This document shows positions 1 to 10,262 of a DNA stretch of 64,000 nt, piece after piece. The position numbers and the translations under genes are program-made. The first letter of the stretch is position 1; every line of letters starts with the position of its first letter. Source of the stretch: Antilocapra americana (taxonomy: Eukaryota; Chordata; Mammalia; Artiodactyla; Antilocapridae); assembly GCA_007570785.1 (NCBI GenBank), contig ML662465.1, forward strand, positions 2,287,052 through 2,351,051, given 5' to 3'. The notes below the pieces were generated by a model that was not told where the DNA came from, did no database searches, and was given only the letters and a program-made list of their open reading frames with translations.

Positions 1-1454
1 CCCCTAAAACCATCTAGACACAGCAAAGAAGTAAAGATGCTCTAGAAGGAGTTTGTTGGGGCTGCTTTGTCTGGTTCTGGAAACAAATTCATCCCAGCTT
101 AAAGACAAGTCTGCAGAGGAGAAAAGGCAGATATATGGATCCCATATCCAGATCATTGGTTCCTTTATCCAGTTATCTATGTAAATAAGTTTTTTCCATA
201 AGTGTTGAGCATCTACTGTATGCTTGGCTAACATGTCTATTAGCTTGACCACTCAAAATTATTTGCTTACTCAAGAAGAGAACAGAGCAGAGAGGCAGGG
301 ACTCTCTAAAAGGGGTGATGTACCCTTGATAGCCTCACCGGGGCCCCTGGTCTCCTGGTGTGACATAGCCTTTAACTTGTCCAAAGCTGAGAGCTCTGTC
401 CATGGTCTTTGTCCCATCTCTCTGCTCAAAGCTGTTGTTTAGTTATTTTTCAGGCCTCTGAGAACTTTGACTTGTGCTCCATGGTTTGAAGGATTGAAGG
501 CACAAGGGACGTTTCCTTGTCCTGGGGTAGAAAACGCCCCATGTTCCTGGTACGCATCCATTTGAGAGACTATTAGGTGCCTTCATCATGTGTGGTCACA
601 TATGCTGGTAGAGCCGGTTTGTCCAAACAAAGCAGACACAGTAAGACCTTCTTAGCCATTGATCCTACTAAGCAGATAAGGGCAAGAGCTGTGGGCCAGG
701 GTGTTTGGGTTGGCCTCATCTCTGCCTCTTCCTGGCTGTTTGGTTCTGAACAAGCTCTGCGCTCACAACAGACTATGCCACAAGAAAGAAACAAATGTTT
801 GGTTGTGTCAACTCCCCAATATTTTAGGGTTATTATGGAAGTTAGTGAGTCCTGGGATGAGTGCATTAAAAGTGGAACACTGGAGGTTTGGGGAATGCCC
901 TGTGGGGCCCTGTACAGGGCAGCTGCTCTGGGACAGCTGGGGATTGAGAGGGATCTTGGAAGTGGAGGCAGCTCTAGCTGGAGTTCTTACTGTGGCCTGA
1001 TTCTGGCTGATGGTGTCCTGTTTCCTGCCCTCTTCGGTGGTAGGTTTATTCTTTGCTACCCTCCCCAGCGGAACACAGCAGGTCCCCAGGGGACAGCAGG
1101 GTTTGCTCCGTATGGGAAGAGGGTCTGAGCACAGATGGTGGGAGTGTAGGGATTGGGTTTCCACTTTTCTCATGAGGCCTCTGGGTCCCCTCCGCAGGTC
1201 TTCCCTTTGGAGGTGAGGCTGCTCTTTTTAGTTATCACATTGCCTGCTGTCCTTGTGAGCCTCGTGAAGGTCAGAGGGAAAGAGCCTGCCAGTGAGACTG
1301 AAATTTTTTTTTTAACAACAAATCATTTTTAAAAAAATTATAAACATGTCTCAAATATTATATGGGGCATGTGGGGGTCCTGCATTATTATTTGCTAAAA
1401 TCTGGCAATTTATTCATGATGGATAACTGGAAGTTTTTGATGAGGCTCAAAGAT
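1..1454. other. Non-coding unique sequence
   Basis: No gene recognised. Open frames of up to about 180 codons cross this block on both strands, but they show no domain, no family resemblance and no splice-bounded exon. A MIR-like stretch may lie near 680-770 (a run resembling the MIR core, with TGCCTCTTCCTGGCTGT), but it is too diverged to claim firmly. Confidence 0.5.
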
Positions 1455-1459
1455 TTTTA

Positions 1460-1890
1460 AAAAAAGAACTTATTTATTTAGTTTTTGTTGCTTTAAGTTT
1501 TTGTTGCTGTGCTGTGCTGTGCTAAGTCACTTTAGTTGTGTCCAACTGTTTGTGACCCCATGGACTGTAGCCCGCCAGGCTCCTCTGTCCTTGGGATTCT
1601 CCAGGCAAGAATACTGGAGTGGGTTGCCATTTCCTCCTCCAGGAGATCTTCCTGACCCAGGATGGTGCTGTGTGCAGGCTTTCTCTAGTTGTGGAGATTG
1701 GGGGGGTTACTCTCTAGTTGTGGCATGCGAACTTCTCATTGCAGTGACTTTTCTTGTTGCAGAGCACAGGTTCTAGGGTGTGCAGGCTTAGCTGCTCTGC
1801 AGCATGTAAAATTCTCCCAGACCAGGGATCAAACCATTGTCCGCTGCATTGCAAGGTGAATTCCCAACCACTGGACCATTGGAGAAGAAG
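1460..1890 (-). mobile_element. CHR-type tRNA SINE, interrupted by a Bov-A2 SINE
   Basis: On the minus strand this reads as a CHR SINE, the cetartiodactyl tRNA-derived family. The right part (1668-1890) carries the family phrases TTTCTCTAGTTGTGG, CTTCTCATTGCAGTG and GACCAGGGATCAAACC, and ends near the inverted head ACCACTGGACCATTGG. The left part (1460-1500) is the T-rich tail. The two halves are separated by a Bov SINE, so the CHR copy is older. Confidence 0.8.
1508..1665 (-). mobile_element. Bov-A2/Bov-tA SINE fragment nested in CHR
   Basis: Reverse-oriented Bov-A body with the family signature GACCCCATGGACTGTAG, CTCCAGGCAAGAATACTGG and GGAGATCTTCCTGACCCAGG. The tRNA-like head is missing. 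It begins at a short TGCTG tandem run (about 1505-1522). It lies inside the CHR SINE and so is the younger insertion. Confidence 0.85.
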
Positions 1891-1895
1891 CTGAA

Positions 1896-2819
1896 CTCTT
1901 GATCAGAGCTCCCAGGTAGCCTTGAGGGTGACAAGCCCACATTGGACCTTGAGTGATTTTCTAAACTGAGTTGAGTCCTTCTGTCTCACAGGGATGGAGG
2001 CCGCCCCTTCCTTGTGAGACAGGCTTCCTATTCTGGCTTACTGTTCCGACTCTCTGAAGTGGCTTCTCCCCCACTCAGATTCCAAGCTATGTGGTTATCA
2101 GGCAGCCTCAGTTCTCTGATGGGCTTAAGGAAAATGACTGTGTAGATAATTTGGAATTTTCTCTTATTTAGGGTGAGAGACTCCCTGTGTGAGCTGACTA
2201 CACTGAAGCAGAACCCGAAAAGTAAATTTTCATATGAAATTTTCCCATTTTTAAAAGTTGGCAATTAATTAAAATTATTATCATGGGTCAGAGGAAGAAC
2301 ATTGGGATTGGGTTTTAGGTGTGTAAACAGCAATGTGAATAAAGGCTGCAGACCATTGTGAGTCCCAGAAATGTGGAGAGAAACCCAGGGGATGATTGGA
2401 AGTGAGATTAGCAGCTGGAGTCCTTTGTGAGGGGCTCTTAAAAGGGTCTGCTTTGACTCGCATGTACCTTACTTAGGGTCCACAAGTTCCGTGGACACGG
2501 TTGACTGGTGGTCGGGCTAAGCTGAGCAGTAGCTGCTGAAGAGGAAAGACACATAGTTTTGAGGCGAGTAGACCTAGGAGAGGCCCCTGAGCCTGTACCC
2601 ACTTTATTCCAACCCGACCCCTGGGCCAGGGCATCTTGCCTGCCTGCGTCTGTGTCTCCCAGCCTCTGAGACCTGATAAGACAGGTCTCTTCCTGCAGAG
2701 AGTGACAGGGAGAATTTACAGCTCTTCTGCAGAGAAATTAAACCCTGCCTTCTGCTTGGGCTTCTCATTCTGCTGGCCTCCTCTCCCTCACTCCCCCAGA
2801 GATGGGATTTTTGAGTGAT
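1896..2819. other. Non-coding unique sequence
   Basis: No gene or repeat family recognised. Several open frames on both strands are short and without recognisable domains. Confidence 0.5.
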
Positions 2820-3297
2820 GAGGGAGGGCTGAAGGGTGGGTGGGAAGGGGCAGGGATCTAGAGAGTGATATTCAAAAAGACATGGAGAGAGAGACAGAGG
2901 GAGACAGATTTGGGAGCACTGAGAGCTACAGAGACAGAGAGAGAGAGAGAGAGAGAGAAAGTGTAATAGAGAGACAGAGAAAGGTGGATGGGAGGAGAGG
3001 GGACAGGGAGAGACAAAGAAAGAGAGAAAGGAGGACAGAGTGGACAGACAGCTTGACATAGAGATCACTTCTAGGGACCAGGGCAAAACTAGAGAGAAAG
3101 GAAACTGTGGAGTTGGGAGAGGTAAACAGAGAGGACGAGGAGGTGATGTGGAAGTAAAATAAGGCTCCAGAGAGACAAGGCAGAATGTTGTTCAGGTCTG
3201 AGAGAGGGCAACAGAGAGGCAGAGAGATGAAGGAGGCGAGACAGGAAGAGAGAGCTATCTGGGGAGAGAACACCTTCACAGAGGGGTAGAGAGGGGA
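2820..3297 (+). repeat. GA-rich polypurine low-complexity tract
   Basis: Almost 480 bases are dominated by G and A on the plus strand, built from GAGA, GACAGA and GGGAGA units. A near-perfect (GA)n run lies at about 2934-2960. The frames that stay open across it encode only Arg/Glu/Asp-rich or Ser/Leu-rich low-complexity peptides, as expected from the base bias. Such tracts can form intramolecular triplexes, but that is inference here. Confidence 0.9.
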
Positions 3298-3309
3298 GCT
3301 GATGTTGAT

Positions 3310-3530
3310 CGAGGGCTCCCTATGTCAAGGTACAGTCCATGTACCTCCTGATTACAAATATTTATTTTCTTTCTTGTTGACCTGGTGATAGCCTTCTGGG
3401 CAGTAGACATCATTGCCTTTACTTGAAAAATGGGGAAACTGAGGCATCACTTGGCTAGGAAGTCAGTGAGCTGGGGTATCCGATGCAGTGAACTGACCTG
3501 CGTCCGAAGCCTCCTTCTTAACTCAACACA
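3310..3530 (-). mobile_element. MIR SINE
   Basis: Reverse-complement MIR: the core reads AAAATGGGGAAACTGAGGC followed by a degraded version of the conserved 'aagtcacacagct' segment. Both ends are diverged, consistent with an ancient copy. Confidence 0.7.
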
Positions 3531-4190
3531 GGGGAGGCCAGGCTTTGCCATGGGTCCTTAGGTTTCTGAGCCCTCTTTGCCCCTTCTGATTTGATGGCAA
3601 ATCAGGGTTTCAGATTATTCTGGTAGGGCTTTGTGGGGGAGGGTCAGGGAGGGTCACAGTCTTCAGGGAGGGAAGGTTGGAAAGGATCTTATAGATCAGG
3701 GAAAGAGGGTGGCCTGACACCGTGAGAGACTCCTGAGCAACCTCAGAAAAAGGATCCAAACTCCTCATTCTGGAGGTTAGAGTGTCTAACAATCTAGATG
3801 CAACCTACTTCCAGTCGGCCAGCCTGCCAGCAAGGTGCCATTTGTATGGAATCCTTCTTTCTCCAATTGGGGCTCCAACCTTCTGCTTGATCCCACTCCT
3901 TGCCTGCTGCTGGCACAAAGTTCTGTCTCTTTGAAGTTTCTCCTCACCCCTCACAGAGGCCAAGGGGATCAGTGGGAAGGTGAGTCCCTTTGGTGTTTTG
4001 CTGTTTGAGTTATATCAGCAGTCCTGGCTCTCTGCAAAGGTGGTCTTTAAATAAGATCCAAGTGAGGAATCTCTACAGTCTTGTTAATTAGATGCAGTCC
4101 TCTCTCTGTATGAGGTGGAGATTGGTTCCAGGACCCACTGGGGGTACCAGAATAGGCGGATGCTCAAGTCCCTAATATGAAAGGGGTAGC
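3531..4190. other. Non-coding unique sequence
   Basis: Nothing recognised. No coding-like frame. Confidence 0.5.
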
Positions 4191-4199
4191 ACTAATATG

Positions 4200-4469
4200 T
4201 GGGACTTCCCTGGTGACTCAGATGGTAATGAATCTGCCTGCAATGCGGGAGACCTGGGTTCGATCCCTGGGTCAGGAAGATCCCCTGGAGAAGGAAATGG
4301 CTACCCACTCCAGTATTCTTGTGTGGAAAATGCCATGGACAGAGAAGCCTGGCAGGCTACTATCAATGGGGTTGAAAGAGTCAGACATGACTTATCGACT
4401 AAACCACAACCAGAGGAGCCTGATGGGCTACCGTCCATAGAGTCACAAAGACTCAGACATGACTGAGTG
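4200..4469 (+). mobile_element. Bov-tA SINE with an extra Bov-A unit
   Basis: A tRNA-like head (GGGACTTCCCTGGTGACTCA, with B-box-like GGTTCGATCCC) is followed by a Bov-A body ending near 4410. A second partial Bov-A 3' unit (GAGGAGCCTGATGGGCTAC to ACTGAGTGACTAAC) follows directly. Flanks ACTAATATG (4191-4199) and ACTAACATA (4470-4478) look like a degraded target-site duplication, which would put the tandem unit inside one insertion. Confidence 0.85.
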
Positions 4470-4479
4470 ACTAACATAT

Positions 4480-5100
4480 AAGCCAGACTCATCCTCCCAT
4501 ATACTTTAGATAACCTCTGGATTACTTATTTAGTATAATGTAAATGCTATGTAACTAGTGGCTGGCATGTGAAAAATTCAAGTTTTACTTTGTGGAACTT
4601 TCTGGAATTTTTCCCCCTGATATTTTTGATCTGTGGTTGGTTGAGCCAGCAGATGCAGGACCTGTGGATATGGAGGGACACCTGTACACTGAAAGGAAAA
4701 TCTGTTTCTCCTGAGGCCTGATTTCTAAGGGGACTCTGGACTCTGAGGTCCCAGGGATCACCTGGGCAGAGGGGTGAGTCTTCACCCATTGTGGAGGGGG
4801 CTTTCCCTCTGCTGGCTCCAGGGCTCTGCTCTGTGCTGTACTGCGAGGTGCCAGGGCTGGGACAGACAGGGTGGGTTGTTCTCCAAAGTGGATAAAGGCA
4901 GGTAAGGGGGGCAGTGAAGCACTGGGGAAGAGGACCAGAAGTCCGGTGTGAGGGATAAGGCGATACCGCAACTGGCCATTTTCCCCTGAGGATGGAATCT
5001 GTGTCGGGACGAAGGAAAGTTATTATGGAGTCACTTTTCAAGGGCCCAGGGAGGTTGAGAGTGGAGTGGGGCTTGAGGTGGGCGGAGCTTCTTGGATGAA
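4480..5100. other. Non-coding unique sequence
   Basis: No gene or named repeat. Overlapping minus-strand frames of 65-164 codons lack any recognisable domain. Confidence 0.45.
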
Positions 5101-5104
5101 ACTT

Positions 5105-5890
5105 AGCTTATAGTGAACGTTCGATTTGTGATCTCCAAAGATTTAACTTCGGGACCAGAGACCAGGCTTGATCACTCAGGGCTTGTGTGGCAGAAGTTTT
5201 GTTACAGTCAAAAGGGACACAGAAAGCTTCTGACAGACATACAAGGGGGCGGAGAGTGCCCCTCTTGCTAGTCTTAGCAAGAGAGCTATATAATTTTTAA
5301 TTAGTTATTACAATAAATCAAGAGAATGTCTCAAGGTTGTAAAGATCTTACCAGACCCACTCCCACAGTTTAAGATAACAGGATTAGAACTTAACAATAG
5401 AAAGATTTTACCAAACCCACTCCCATAATATACACTTTAAGATAACAGGATTCAGTCAATTTAGTCTCTCCATGTCTGACTCTATGCGACCCCATGGATG
5501 GCAGCAAGCCAGGCTTGCCTGTCCATCACCAAATCCCAGAGCCTACTCAAACTCAAGTCCATCGTGTGGATAATAGGATCAGTCAGAAGGTTTTCAGGAA
5601 GAAGAAACTGTCCTCAAGCAGGATGCACAGTTGTTATATAATCCTTAGTACAGAATTTAGACTGAGTTGTTTTGTTGTGTAATCCTCAGTTCTGGGCTGA
5701 AAGAAAATAAAAAACTTTTTATGTGACTAAGACTAAAGAATGTAGAGGGGGGGAAAAAGTTTGTCCTTTCCTCTTCCTTGAGAATTCCAGACCCCATCTC
5801 CTCTTTGAGATCCCCAGACCCCTCTCTCTTCCTCCTCCACCTCTGGGACCCTGGACTTCTTATCAACCTACCTAGAAGTTGACTCTCTCA
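5105..5890 (-). mobile_element. Ruminant endogenous retrovirus solo LTR (BTLTR1-like)
   Basis: The block resembles a common ruminant ERV LTR read on the minus strand. Recognisable segments include CTTGATCACTCAGGGCTTG, AAGCTTCTGACAGACAT, a paired ACCAGACCCACTCCCA and ACCAAACCCACTCCCA, and TTGTGTAATCCTCAGTTC. The minus-strand start at 5890 is TGAGAGAGTC, matching the TG rule. The poly(A) signal position near 5198-5206 reads AACAAA on the minus strand, so it is probably dead. No gag, pol or env sequence adjoins it. The left edge is uncertain, and a BovB fragment splits it. Confidence 0.65.
5459..5568 (-). mobile_element. BovB LINE 3' fragment inside the LTR
   Basis: About 110 bp of BovB 3' end in reverse orientation (CTCTATGCGACCCCATGG, TGCCTGTCCATCACCAAAT). 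It is flanked by GATAACAGGATTCAGTCA (5441-5458) and GATAATAGGATCAGTCA (5569-5585), a target-site duplication with two differences. The insertion therefore post-dates the LTR. Confidence 0.85.
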
Positions 5891-6935
5891 AAACTCCATG
5901 GAATGGTACAGGCTGATGGATTGAAGGTACAATACCATCTTCCAACGCATGGGGTTTTTCATTCTGGGACATTCCCTGGACAGCACTCCCCTGATCCCTG
6001 GAATGACAGCCTGGACTTAATACTCAGCCTTTCTTGCTCTCTGGGCCACTACTAACAACCAGAACCCTTCTAGCTTCTCTGTCCTTCTGCTTTTGCTTGC
6101 AGCATTGCCCAGAAAGCTGACCCACCTGAAGAATGTAGGTGTGGTCCACTGGTGATGGGATGGTGACGGGGTTACTGCAGAGGATGGCCAGGCATTTCCA
6201 GCTCTTTGGAAAACTTCTCTTTGGCCCCCATCTGAGCCGCTCAGGATGGGTCCTGGTGGGGAGGTTCACTGTCTTCCCAGAAGAGAGTTTACCCAAGGGA
6301 TTTCCAGAAGAGACGAAGTGACCCACTCAAGTTAGAAGCATCCACCCTTGTCAATATTGATGCTTGTGGAAAGTACATCTGAGCATATTTATTTCTCTGG
6401 GAGTGAAGAGGTTGAGAGGAGCCAGGTGTGAGCACAGGGAGCCCCCCTCAGTCCCCAGATTGTCTGCTGGACTCCACCTGCTCATGAATTCAACAGTAGC
6501 ACAGCTGATCTTGACTCTTCTTTGTGAGATCTGGTGGGTAGTCCCTCCTTGGCTGGAAGAGGAAGTGGCTCAAGAAGCAGGACCTGGTGGAAGGAGGAGT
6601 TGGCAGGCTTTGGGTTAGAGGTGAGCTCAGGACTCTGCAATTTGAGGCTGAAAGAAGCAGGGTCAATGTTTCTGCTTCACTCCCAGGGTCTTGACCCAAG
6701 TGAGCCAGGACTGCGACTGACCCCAGGGGAGTGATTCTGGCTCAGAAAGGCAACTCCATCTCTCCTCCGTTTTGTGAGCCCTTGCATGAGCCTGGTTCCA
6801 GGAGCAGATGGAGAATGGCTTCCCCACCCTGGGACCCTGCACCCGTGGGGCCCAGCGTTAGGGCCAAGGAGAAGGTCTTCAAAACACTGTATCCCCCCCC
6901 TCACTTTTGGTAAGAGGGATAAATGGGTATTTTCG
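5891..6935. other. Non-coding unique sequence
   Basis: No gene recognised. The beginning (5891-6020) may be further ERV-related sequence next to the LTR, but I cannot place it. Frames of up to 100 codons show no domains. Confidence 0.4.
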
Positions 6936-7110
6936 ACAGGATAGGCTGCTTGTGGTCATAAGGAACCCCCAAATGTCAGTGGCTTTAAATCAGCACAAAG
7001 ACTTCCTACTCACACTGCACCCAGTTCGGGCTGCTCAGGGGTTTTGCTCTGCGCAGTCTGTGGGACCTCTGTTCCATCCAGCCTACGGCTCTGGACTCCT
7101 CTAGGTTCTC
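6936..7110 (+). repeat. Unnamed ancient interspersed repeat fragment
   Basis: The phrase AATGTCAGTGGCTTTAAATC, followed by a 'ctcacactgca' segment, resembles the block at 21045-21390 (CCCTCAGTGGCTCTTATGAC then TTGCTCACACTATG). It also resembles an old eutherian repeat whose name I cannot recall. Shared order of motifs is the only evidence. Confidence 0.4.
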
Positions 7111-7388
7111 AGCTCAGGTGGACAAAGCGAGTGAGAGGGTTGCATGGGGGTTTCTGGATCAGACTGGGAAGTGGCACACAGCAGCGCGTCCTCATCCCTC
7201 GGGCCCAGGATTCTGTCCCAGGAAGACTTTGAGTGGCTATGAGGGAAGGAAGGCTGTCTCCAGGGATTCCCTCTAGACCCACTGGGTAGAACTGGTCCAT
7301 GTTGGTACCTTTATGTGTAAAGGAGGTGGTGATGTTAATGTTTTAGCTGAGCACCTTGCTATCCTGGACAAAACCTGTATTTGGGATA

Positions 7389-7818
7389 GTGTGTGAATAT
7401 GTGTGTGTGTTATATGTGTATACATGTACATGAACGTGTATGTATATGTGTTTTGTATATGTCTGCATGTGTGTGCATGTGTGTGTACATGTGTGTATGT
7501 GTGTTTGTGTGTATGCGTCATGGGTATGCATGTATATATGCTTGTGTGTTTGTATGTGTGCATGTGTATGTGGTTTGTGTACATGTATATATATGTGTAT
7601 GCGTGTATATATATGGGTATATGTGTGCTTGTATATGTATGTGTGCACATATGTATGCACATGCATTTATGTATGTGTGTGAGTGTGCATGTACATGTGT
7701 ATGTGTGTATACACATGTACACATATGTGTAGGTTTGTGTGTGTTTACATATGTGTGTTTGTGTGCACGTGTATGTATATGCATATGTGATGCATATATG
7801 TATGTGTGTGTGTGTATG
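7389..7818 (+). repeat. Degenerate TG/TATG microsatellite, about 430 bp
   Basis: An almost continuous alternation of pyrimidine and purine (TG, TATG, TGCATG, TACATG units) on the plus strand. The frames open on both strands are Cys/Val/Met/Tyr-rich or Thr/His-rich translations of the repeat, not genes. Long alternating tracts of this kind are prone to Z-DNA, and their length varies in populations. Confidence 0.95.
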
Positions 7819-7865
7819 GCAGGCACCTAGCCACGCTCACCGCAGCTGCCCAGACAAGAGATCAG

Positions 7866-7940
7866 TGCTGGTTAAGGACACTGGGTTTTGAGCCAGACAC
7901 TCTTGGCTTTGAGTCTGGACTGCACACCACCCAGCAGTCT
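7866..7940 (+). mobile_element. MIR SINE 5' fragment
   Basis: GGTTAAGGACACTGGGTTTTG and the following 'cttggctttgagtctgga' match the head of MIR in order. Diverged and short. Confidence 0.45.
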
Positions 7941-9169
7941 CTACACTGCTTGGTTTGGGGTCAGGGGAAAAGAGGCTCCAGGGTATGGCTGGGTGTGAGT
8001 GACTTGGTCCAGCTGGCCGCATCCTAGAGGTCTGGCCGTGTCTTAGAGGTCTCCATTCTGCTTGGAGGCAGCCCCTCCACCCGTTCCTTTGTTAGTATCT
8101 CTGCCTGTGCCATTTGTGCAGGTTTGGGCATCACCCTCAGGGTGGCTCAAGGCACGATTAGTCAGAGCATGTCAGAGTTGCAAATGTAAATATTGAGGGG
8201 TCCGGGTTGATCTTCCAATGAACACTGTGGTATGGTGGATGGCTGTGACTCAGGCTCCCCTGAGGGTAGCCCTGGGGCAAAGCTGGGTGTTGCCAGATTT
8301 TCAGGGATGTTAGAGAAGCTACAAGTGAAAACTTTTACGTGCACTCTTCTTGAACGGTAGCAACAAATCACCCGAAACTTAACTCCACAATCATGTGGCC
8401 CAAACCAAACGTCTCTGCAGGAGGGCTATTTCCCAAAGGCTGGGTCCCTCTGTATGAGGTGAAGGGGGACTGGCTGGCATGATGATACCCTCCTGGGTGT
8501 GTAGGAAAACAGAGCTGAATGTTAAATAAACACCCGCTAATTACCCTGGGAATATTTATTGAGGTTTCCACACGTTGTAATAAGAAATTATTGAAACATA
8601 CATCACCTACCGTGCTGTTAATCATTGGTAAATATATTTTAAATGCAGCAGTCCATTAGTATTTTAATTTAGCCTGTCTCCAGCAGAATTTGTGCTGGAT
8701 CAGACAAATGTGCCAAGCTTCAGAGCCAAGGGAAAAATTCCTCACCTAGTTAATCTTTATGTTCTTCTCTCAGGGAGCAAATTTGGGCTGCACCAGCAAG
8801 AGAAATGTTCCCCTGGGGTCTGGTATTGATGCTGAGTGTTTTAAGAAGAGCTGGTGGGCGAGGCAGGGAGACTACAGCTTTGAAGAGGAGGGATGTGGCT
8901 GTGGGTTGGGGTGCTGCCGGCTGGCGACTCTCCTCTGGTCACGGAAATGCATAATTGTACAGTTGAAAAAAAAAATGACAACGGAGATACTAAACCTCAA
9001 TGATCACAACAGACTGTTCTTTTCAACTTGGTTGGTCTCCCAGGAATTATTTTCCTTTCCTGTAAGCCTCCGTCCCTGTCCCATTGTGGGTTCAGATGCA
9101 GTGATGGTGATCTGACCTTTGCCTTGGTGAAACCAGGTGAGCCTTGTGAATTTCTTTCCCCATGAGCTT
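7941..9169. other. Non-coding unique sequence with an AT-rich core
   Basis: No gene or named repeat. The middle part (8500-8760) is described separately as a candidate conserved element. The remainder has only short frames without domains. Confidence 0.45.
8500..8760. promoter_or_regulatory. Candidate conserved non-coding element
   Basis: A repeat-free, AT-rich block with several homeodomain-type cores: GCTAATTACC (8537-8546), CTGTTAATCATTGG, GTATTTTAATTTAG. It also holds an AATATTTATTG motif. The texture resembles vertebrate developmental enhancers and contrasts with the flanks. This is judged by eye only, since no alignment was available. Confidence 0.3.
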
Positions 9170-9172
9170 ACC

Positions 9173-9330
9173 TGTTCATTCTACAGACACTTACCAAGCA
9201 CCAATTGCATACCAGGTACCGTTCTGAGTGCTGGAGATACAGGGGTGACCCTTTCCATCCCAAGCATGGAAGGCAGACAACGCACACGTGGAGTCAGTAA
9301 ACGAGTGCATTTGGGAGCACGAAGGCATTG
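9173..9330 (-). mobile_element. L2 LINE 3' end
   Basis: Minus-strand L2 3' end: ACCAGGTACCGTTCTGAGTG then CTGGAGATACAGGGGTGACC matches the reverse complement of the L2 tail ('aggcactgttctaggtgctggggatacagcagtga'). Confidence 0.7.
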
Positions 9331-9839
9331 TGAGAAAGCAGAGTACGGTGACGGGGGAGGGTGACAGTCAGAGTGGTACTGAGGGTAGCCAGGGAATATC
9401 CCTGCCCTGACTCACAATTCGTATTTTGATTTAATAGGTGAAGGAGAGGGAGAAGTGGATGCTACCTTTGAAGTTTTGAAAGTGAAGTAGATGGGGGATT
9501 ATTCCCTGAGCTTCGGAATTTTGGGGAAGGATCAGGGTTGTCGGGAGGGGATGATGACCAAGCTGGGAATGTACTGAATCCGGGATGTGTATGTGTCACT
9601 CAGGAGAAAGTAACCCTCTGTTAAAATGCCCCCTCCCAGCTGTAGCAGATGTGTGATGCAGAGTCACAGCCCCCGGCACATCTGGTGTCAGCGCTGGGCG
9701 TGCGGACAAGATGTGTGCTGTGGTCGGGGACCTACATCAGGCATGTACTGCTGCCTCTTTTGTGTCTACCTCAGTGGGAGGTGTTTCAGCTCAAGACAGC
9801 TGCTGTCAGGAAATGGTGGAGGGGTGTTCATATCGCTGG

Positions 9840-10056
9840 AAAAGAAAAGTGAAAGTGAAGTCGCTCAGTTGTGTCTGACTCTTTGCGACCCCATGGACTG
9901 TAGTCTACCAGACTCTTCCGTCCATGGGATTCTCCAGGCAAGAGTACTGGAGTGGGGTGCCATTTCCTTCTCTAGGGGATCTTCCCGACCCAGGGATTGA
10001 ACTGGAGTCTCCCGCATTGCGGGCAGATGCTTTACCCTCTGAGCCACCAGAAAAGC
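9840..10056 (-). mobile_element. Full-length Bov-tA SINE
   Basis: Complete element in reverse orientation, from the 3' tail (GTGAAAGTGAAGTCGCTCAG) to the inverted tRNA-like head (GAGCCACCAGAAAAGCC). The flanks CATATCGCTGG (9829-9839) and CATATCTCTGG (10057-10067) form an 11-bp target-site duplication with one mismatch. Confidence 0.95.
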
Positions 10057-10094
10057 CATATCTCTGGGGAGACCCTCAGTCAAAGGGGGATGAA

Positions 10095-10262
10095 GGAATT
10101 ACTTGGTGGTCCACTGGTTAGGAGTCGGCACTTTCACTGATGTGGCCCTGGGTTCCATCTCTGGTTAGGAAGTAAGGCCTCTGACCTCCCCTCTCCCCCC
10201 AGCATCTGCTACTATGGCCGGCTCTTCTGGGAGTGGGGGGATCCGCCAAAAGCAAACAACAA
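10095..10262 (+). mobile_element. CHR-type tRNA SINE
   Basis: GGAATTACTTGGTGGTCCAC then GGTTAGGAGTCGGCACTTTC and a diverged B box (GGGTTCCATCTCTGG) match the CHR head. It tails off in CCAAAAGCAAAC. Confidence 0.75.

Noticed and set aside
577..1128. 183-codon plus-strand open frame
   Set aside because: No family resemblance, overlapping frames on both strands, no splice or promoter context.
2840..3279. Arg/Glu-rich and Ser/Leu-rich frames
   Set aside because: They come from the GA-rich low-complexity tract.
7273..7830. Several Thr/His-rich and Cys/Val-rich frames of up to 149 codons
   Set aside because: They are translations of the TG/TATG microsatellite.
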